64,000 bases of DNA from Oikopleura dioica. Its lineage: Eukaryota > Chordata > Appendicularia > Copelata > Oikopleuridae. The DNA lies in the NCBI GenBank assembly GCA_907165135.1, contig OU015568.1, forward strand, positions 16,255,208 to 16,319,207. Direction: 5' to 3'. Below are positions 57,711 to 64,000 of the stretch, in pieces. Under the pieces are notes generated by a model. That model was not told the DNA's origin. It ran no database searches and worked only from the letters and a program-made list of their open reading frames with translations. Positions within the stretch are counted from its first letter, which is position 1. The number at the start of each line of letters is the position of its first letter. A program made the position numbers and the translations under genes.

Positions 57711-58450
57711 TTTTTGCGGCAAATTTAAGAAAAATGGAAACTCTTAAGAGTATTGTACTCTGTTTCAATCGACTATTTGAGTGTACTTCCGCTTCAGTAA
57801 AAGCAAAGAGGACAAAAGAAACGAATCCTCGAGGCTTGGCTTGAAAGTAAAAAGGTTGAGTTGATTCTTTTTTTGAGTCTGAAATGGGTACCGTCAATTA
57901 TGATATCCTCCCCTGCTGAATTATTAATTCCATTTGTTTAGCCTGCCATCAATAATGAAAGCGTTTAAAGCAAACTACAGTAAGTTCGCTTTCTTTACTT
58001 TTTCTGATTTGAGTTGCGGATAAAATCATTATCCGCTAGTTTATTTTTTTTAAATATTGTTTTGCAACTGTAAAACACACCAGAACTGTAGAAAGTAGCT
58101 GACTGAAATTGGAACAAATATTGCACAAGTACGCTGGTAGAGCAGAAGTTGAGAATGAACAGAAAGATTTATCACAGTAGTCGAGCATTGGTTCGTTAGG
58201 GCAGATAGGGGCGAAATTTTTTATTCAACTAAATGATTGCTAAATGAAACTAAATTGATTGGGCGAGTGAAAAATGGAGAAGTACGACTTTAAATAAGGA
58301 AAAGATAGGTTGAAGAAAATAATGGGAAAAATAATCTCAAAACGCAAAAAAAAAATCAAGGAGGAAAAACGGAATCTTGAAAATTTCGAAAATTGATATT
58401 ATTCGGTCTAAATCTTTGAAAATTAATCTTAAAAATCCTAAAAAAAAAGT
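57711..58450. other. Gene-free region
   Basis: No supported gene. It contains the 5' flank of the small membrane protein and the 3' flank of LMAN1, with A-rich runs at 58340-58450. Confidence 0.45.
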
Positions 58451-60612
58451 CTAAAAGAATTTCTTGGCCTGTGCCTCTTGGCTCATCTTGTAGTGGACCA
58501 AAAAGGCAATGACGCAAATTTGTACGAGAGTTAGGAAGACGAAGGTGGTGGAAGAGACACAGGAAACTTCCGGGATCTTGGGGCAGGCGCTTTTTTGCCG
58601 CTCGATGTTGCCGATTTTGAGCGTCATTGTCTGAATGTCTTGCTTGAGATTATTCATCGTGTCTTGCTGGAGCTTTCGGAACTGGGCGTCCTCGATGTTT
58701 TGACTCGGGTTGCCCGTCGCCGCTTTTGGCTGCGATTGAAGAGTGGCCACGGCGTTTGCGATTTTAGAGAGTTCTTGGCGAAGTGCATTCAGGTCTTTTT
58801 CGAGGGTCATGATTTGGGTTTTGATTAATAGAGGGCTAAAACAGTGTTAGAAATTTGGGGGGGGGGGTCCCGGAGGCATCGCGCTTTGGGTTAGGGTTAG
58901 GCCCTACCTTAAAGCTTTTTGATAAGGGCCTGCCCGACTTATAACGTCCTACTACCGCTAAAACGGATCGTTCAACTAAGTAATAACGCTTTCATCAGAA
59001 GAGAAGATGAAAAAATCGTCTTTTACGGCGATCAGATGCTCGATTATTCACTCATCCATTAAAAAAAATGACAAATGTCCTAGCGCCAGATAAATTTCCG
59101 AAAAAAGAATTTTTCATTCATTCAGGCCCTTTCCGTTAGTCATCTTGCTCGTCTTCCCGTCAACTATCCTGATAGCATCAACAGCCTCATTAGATGCCTG
59201 ACTTGGAGGATTGGGAGGAGAAGCATCTTTAGCGTTGCCAGTGCTCTCCGCAGCTGCGGGTACGGAAATCTTAGCGGGCAACATATCTATCATTTCTTTG
59301 ACAGACGCAATGTCCGACGCGATCGTCTTAAAACGAAAATCAATTTCTTGGAAGGCGAAAACCTCAATAGCTAAATACCTTGATATTTTGCTGGATGTGA
59401 TTTTGAACAGTAAAAATCAGCTGCAATTGTGGATCATCGCTTCCAATGTCGAGCTGCTCTTTCGGTGCTAGATCTGGATTCTCCTCGGCGAATTTCTCCT
59501 TATCCTCGGTGAATTTCGTGTTGAGCTCGTCTACTTTTTGCTTGAGCTCTTCCTCCACTAAACAACAGATTACTCCTTTCCGCCAGAAAGTGATTCAAAC
59601 AGCTGGGAAGAAAATTCTCTTACATTTCTGAATCTCCTCTTGTTCCGCCTCGTCCGGCTGGGCATCCTTGCTCTCTGGATCGGTTATGGAGTGTGTCAGG
59701 AACTTCATGACGTCGTGATCATCGCTCAGGCCACCTGTAGCCGCGGACAAACCGAAGAAGCCTTTTTCCAGAACAACATTCTACAGTAGATTTCGAGCCT
59801 CTGTCGCTATTTCGATACTTACATCAGCAGAGCCGCAGAACTCGTAATCGTCAAATTCAGTGACTCCCGCGTGGTAGAAGATCGTCAGCGTGCTTTTGTA
59901 GTAACGAATCTTCAGTCTGACTGGATAAGGCTTGTTTCGAAAGTCCCGGCGGCAGGAAAACAGCGCAGTAGAACCACCATCCTTAAATCAGCTTCAATTT
60001 GAGAGAAGAATAACTGTAGCTAGTACATTAGCATGGTCATAAGAATTAGTTCCGTCGTTAATAAAAGCCATGATTTTTGGATTGTCGTGGTTGCCGTTGT
60101 TGTCGAACGAGTCGAGGAAGATACCCAAGCCCATCCACTGATCCTTCGCGCCGTAGACGTTTTTCTGTCTTGAAACAAACAGTAAGATACTTGGCGGAAA
60201 AGTGGCGACTTACGGGTCGGTCATTTCGCCGTTTTCGACTGTGTACCAAATTCCCATTCCGTCGGCGCCGACTTTGCCACGTCCGGAAATGCGGATGAAG
60301 ACCTCGATCTCCCACCAGTCTTTTTCAAAGGCCTTCTTTGTCCAAACTGAAAAGGCAAATGAGTTCCAGAAAGATTTAGAATCTAAAATTTTAGATTGCT
60401 TTACCAGAGCCCTGACGGCTTCTCAAAGATGGAACAAGACGGATGTTGTCGTCGCCGGCAAGAGCGTGTCCGTGATGAGACCAGAAGGGAATGGTTCCAT
60501 CAGTCTGCGTTATGTAGGGGCCCTTGAAGGAATACTGGTACTCGAACTTCTTGTTGAAGTCCTGTGCCACCGCTACACCCGCCAGAAGGAAAACGGCGGC
60601 GGCAACAACCAT
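58451..60612 (-). CDS. LMAN1: ERGIC-53 L-type lectin cargo receptor
   Basis: ERGIC-53 binds high-mannose glycoproteins in the ER and carries them to the Golgi. The start at 60612 gives a signal peptide (MVVAAAVFLLAGVAVAQ). The lectin domain follows: FEYQYSFKGPYITQTDGTIP, FEKDWWEIEVFIRISGRGKV, GADGMGIWYT, DQWMGLGIFLDSFDNNGNHD (metal- and sugar-binding loop) and EFDDYEFCGS. The helical stalk covers 59640-58620 (EEELKQKVDELNTKF; LNALRQELSKIANAVATLQS). The last exon ends with a membrane helix (TTFVFLTLVQICVIAFLVHY) and the cytosolic KKFF motif for ER exit and retrieval, the hallmark of ERGIC-53. About seven exons with short introns, except one of about 280 bases before the last exon (58815-59110). 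Confidence 0.95.
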
Positions 60613-60625
60613 TCTAAAATAAGTA
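60613..60625 (-). promoter_or_regulatory. Probable spliced-leader trans-splice acceptor of LMAN1
   Basis: On the minus strand CTTATTTTAG ends one base before the ATG (AG|A-ATG), the same arrangement as for PPT1 and the SRSF10-like gene. Confidence 0.55.
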
Positions 60626-61193
60626 AAGATGCTCTCGTTGACTCTACATTGTAAAACCTGTGAATATGCACCCGTCGAAGACAACAAAGACAACGAATGA
60701 ATTTGGGTCTTTATTCAGTCACCAAAAAAAAGAAGATATTGCAGCAACCCGAAAGATAATATGAAAGGATATTATAGGAAGGGAGGATAGGTGACAGTAA
60801 AATCATGATAGAAGAAGAAAAAACAATGATTCGATGGTTGATGGTACAGGGTTTGAATGAATGGGGCCTGATTTGCGAACTCAGGAATTTAAAATAACAA
60901 AATTGCTGAAGGAAAACGGGATAAGGTCATAAAATATAAATAGATAAGGATAGCTTGTTCTTCGCCTCTTTGCTCGAATTATGATTTTGGTGGAGCGAGC
61001 TATTTTTAAAGGATTTACGCTCCACTAAGTCAATCAAGAATAACTTTAAATTTAGCTACAAATTAAGGTAATTATGTAAAAAAAAACATGAAAAAGGAGA
61101 AAAACGAGCGGAACAAAAAAGGAAAGTAAAGTTGTAGCAGAATTGAATAATATTGCTAGTAAGGAGGATAAATTTACTAGTATACAGAGTAAT
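60613..61193. other. Gene-free interval between LMAN1 and ARFGAP
   Basis: No supported gene. An ATTTAAAGGATTTACGCTCC stretch and A-rich runs are the only notable features. It holds the LMAN1 5' flank and the ARFGAP 3' untranslated region. Confidence 0.5.
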
Positions 61194-64000
61194 CTACGAG
61201 TAGTTGTCTTTGAGTTTGTTGAAGGCGTTCCAGCCCGCACTCAGGGCACTGCCAGCCATTGACGCAGCGTTGTCGGCGATGTTCGAAGCTTGGTCCCTAA
61301 ATTACTGTCTGAATTGGTCTGATTTGGGAGGGTTCGAACCTGATGTTGTATCCAGAATAGGAGGAAGAGGAGCTGTTTCCATTGCCAAAGATGTCGGAAG
61401 ATCCGACCCCACTGGCGCCCGAGAACTGGCTCAATCTCGACTGAGGAGTGCTATCGGAGGAATGAGGCTCATCCCCGAAGAGATCGGCCGAGGAGATCGC
61501 CTTCGCTCCTTGGTACTTGTTGCTGTCGAAGGAGGCCGAAGTCGGGGCGATTTTCGTCGTGCTGGAAGAGTTGCTGTCCCGCGACATCATTCCCCGAGAA
61601 GAAGAGCTCTTCTCTTCGGTAAAACTGGAGACATTGTTCTAAAAACAACGCTAGAAAGACGGAAGGAATGAAAAAGGAGGATTATGTTTTTTTTTGAAAA
61701 AGCGGGAACACGAATAGGAGGAACTTCGAATTGAAGAGAGCGTTATTTTTTATAAGTAAATTTTACGACGAAATGGCACGGCATAAATTCAACTCTATTC
61801 AAACACATAGCAATCATGCCAGCTGGGCTGGGCAAGTGTATAAAACCTGAGTCAGGGCCTGAAATATCTCAGAAGAAGCGGCTTTGTTTCATTCGAGATA
61901 TTTCTGACCCTGATTCAGGTTCTATACACATGTTGCTGAGCCCACCGTGTGATTGTAGTTTGTCTATGCAAATCATCGATGATTTTCGTGATTGTCAATA
62001 AGCAACGGATATTGACCCGGTTAAAAAGTTACAGTTACAAATTCAAAGAGTAAAAAGTACACTTTTTGAAAAATCTTGAAAAAGAGATCAAGAATTCAGA
62101 AGTTTTAATTCAAAATTAAGTTTCTCTTTTTTCTGATACAAGTTTGAAATTTCAATTCGGCTAGAACTTGAAAGAGAGCAGGAATTTCGCTAGTAGTTGA
62201 ACAGAATATTTTCGATAAATAGCTTGTTGAATATTGCAATATTTTTTAAATAAACTAGAAGAAAAGTAAGTAAGAAAGGAGAGAGAGAAAGTGCTCGTTC
62301 TTTTTTTGGCATCTACGGCAATTTTGAATTTTGGAATTTTTTGAGACTTTTGACTTACGCAGATGAATTCATCTAGTAAGCGAACCTTTGATACATGTTT
62401 TCGCCCTGAACCAATTAGTGTTAGTTTACTTCCGAAAGATTTAGATTAAGAGTGATTAGTTTTCATGCATTCCAAGGTTCATTTCCTAGACGTAAATTCT
62501 CGAACAAATTTGATTACGAATTCGAACTTTTAAAAGGAAGTGTTGATGGCAGTGAATTAATCTTTAAAATTTGAAAGCGAGAAGAAGAGAAATTAATAAT
62601 TACTTATTAGCACCAAGTTTTTATTTATTAACGACCTTTAATTCTCACCTTTCGAGCGGCGTAAAGGTCAGCCAGATCGTCATTTTCTTCCTTACGTCGA
62701 GAGAAAGAGCCCATCGACTCTTCGTCAAGAATAGACGGCTCTTTGAAAGTAGTGGAAGCTTCGACTTGCCGGATTTCTTGGAAATCCGTGTCATGAGTAA
62801 CAGTCCTAAAACAGCGCTAGAATCAGCCAAAAAGAGAAGGAACGGACCTCATTCCGCCAAAGCCCATTCCAAGACGAGCAGCTGACTCCGCTTTCTTGCC
62901 GGATAGATTCGCCGAAGCTTTCTTTTGATCTCGCTCGATCTAAAAATAGAAGAAGAAGTTATGGGCGGTCACCTTTATGGTCATATTTACCTGTTTGTAA
63001 GTGAGTCGCGCAGCAGCTTCTGTCGAAAGAGTTGCTTCTCCTGAATCCATCTTCTGCACAACCTATAATTTATAGGCTATAAACCGTTCTGAAAAAACTC
63101 CAGAAAGAGAAAATTTACCTTTTCTTCTTTCTCGACGCGTTCAGCCGCGGAAGAAGCAGCTTTGAAGGCAGTTTTGTCGACCTTTTTGGCTCCTCCAAAA
63201 GCGCTCTTCTTTCCTGTTTTCTTCGCTCCCAGCTGAAAGAATCGATTTCATTGAGCGTGATCGCGGACTTTAACAAACCTTTGCAACTTTGACGGGTTTG
63301 GCTGGTTTCGTCTCGAGGTTGACGGACAACTTGTCCATTCCGTTTGAAACTTCGGCAAGGGTCTTTTCTGGTTCAACTGGAGTGACGATAATCGCTTCTT
63401 GTTTCACTTGGGCGGGGACGGGAGCTTCTTGCTTCAAGTCTGCGTTGTCGAATTTACTGAAAAACGATTCTAGCACAAAAGAATTATTTTCTCATTTTTT
63501 ACCTGAAGAAATCGTCATGTCGATTCTTCGCTGGGGCACTATCATCAGCAGAAGCGACGGCTCCAATGTGTGTTTCTCCGGCGTATTTTCTCACTGCTTC
63601 GAGCGCCAATTTTTCGATCTTCGCTTTGTATAGCGTCGCCGCTCGGGACGAATATTTCTTATTCTTGTCCGAAGTTTCTCCGCCATTTGCTCGGAAGAAG
63701 GCGCGTGCTTTCGCGTTTCCACCGACTTGCATGCATCGAAGCTGCTTCCAAGTCCATGCTCCGTCCAAATCTAGTTAAAAACTAGTTTTAAAACTAAAAG
63801 AGCGGCTTCCTGAGCTAACCTGAGCTTCTGATAAAAGTCAAATGAGTTCCCAGACTCCTGTGAACTCCGGAACACTCAAGGCAAACATACGCGCCGTAAG
63901 GAATCGTGCACCAGGACGGATTCTTCGTGCAACAGTCGAAACAGACTTTGTTTTCCGGAAGACTTCGCAGTTTTCGGAAAATCGCTTTCGTCGTTTCTAC
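61194..64000 (-). CDS. ARFGAP2: ARF GTPase-activating protein 2/3 (5' end outside window)
   Basis: ARFGAP2/3 stimulate GTP hydrolysis on ARF1 at COPI-coated Golgi membranes. The window holds the gene from the zinc finger onward: [20 protein letters not shown] and [20 protein letters not shown] (64000-63820), with the CX2C...CX2C finger and the arginine finger in HRSLG. Then [20 protein letters not shown] and RAFFRANGG (63775-63505). Downstream exons carry the basic linker ([20 protein letters not shown]) and [27 protein letters not shown]-type sequence, then SISSADLFG-like and SSDIFGNGN repeats (61590-61320). The last exon ends [10 protein letters not shown] at 61194. The C-terminal serine/glycine and ADLFG/DIFG motifs fit ARFGAP2/3 rather than ARFGAP1. 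The first residues lie beyond 64000. The symbol is nominal for the ARFGAP2/3 pair. Confidence 0.93.
61824..61943. repeat. CCTGAGTCAGG-family element (ARFGAP intron)
   Basis: Ends TGGGCTGGGCAAGTGTATAA and CTATACACATGTTGCTGAGC are inverted, with arms AAAACCTGAGTCAGGGCCTG and CTGACCCTGATTCAGGTTC. It sits in the long intron (about 61640-62640) of the ARFGAP gene. Confidence 0.8.

Overview
This is a gene-dense eukaryotic window from a small chordate genome. It most resembles a larvacean tunicate such as Oikopleura (inference). The gene set is animal and chordate-like: an Rx/RAX paired-class homeobox gene, troponin T, SRSF10/12-like splicing factor, FCHO endocytic adaptor, PPT1, ERGIC-53/LMAN1, ARFGAP2/3, DTWD2 and a ZP-domain protein. 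Many introns are only 40-60 bases. Several exon joins work only with GA-AG introns, and several start codons sit one to three bases after a strong 3' splice acceptor, as expected for spliced-leader trans-splicing. All three traits are known from Oikopleura dioica.

Layout. 0-4.5 kb: an unrecognised secreted-type gene and a short hAT-type MITE. 4.6-10.5 kb: DTWD2 on the minus strand, with introns inflated by fold-back elements and a 56-base satellite array. 10.8-17.5 kb: SRSF10-like and FCHO, both minus. 17.5-19.6 kb: two long fold-back elements. 19.6-21.1 kb: PPT1, plus. 22.2-25.7 kb and 31.8-34.5 kb: two paralogues of an unusual protein combining a kinase-like domain and a papain-like protease domain; the first is broken, the second reads through. 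Between them lie a ZP/EGF gene (minus) and a 2.6-kb hAT-like element whose body is a tandem array of about 29 units of 56 bases. 35.0-38.8 kb: a minus-strand gene joining a dead M14 carboxypeptidase-like domain to a PhoPQ-activated-protein (PqaA/AprA) hydrolase-like domain. 38.8-44.7 kb: mostly nested transposable elements and a small unknown gene. 44.7-47.6 kb: Rx (plus) and troponin T (minus), tail to tail. 48.6-51.1 kb: a kinase with a coiled-coil tail (minus). 52.3-56.5 kb: a UBA-like gene and a kelch-like secreted gene holding a hAT insertion. 56.7-64 kb: small membrane proteins, LMAN1 and the 3' part of ARFGAP2/3 (minus).

Repeats. One short inverted-repeat family (arms containing CCTGAGTCAGG) occurs at least 13 times, mainly in introns and gene flanks, and one copy forms an intron of PPT1. 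Other groups are hAT-type elements with 8-base target duplications, TTAA-flanked elements with GGG(A/G)...CCC ends, a Mutator-like element with a 9-base duplication, fold-backs carrying CRE sites, and degenerate GACATCTAGA decamer arrays in introns. Several genes also show one-base reading-frame breaks at A/T runs of four or five. The pattern looks more like consensus homopolymer under-calling than gene decay.
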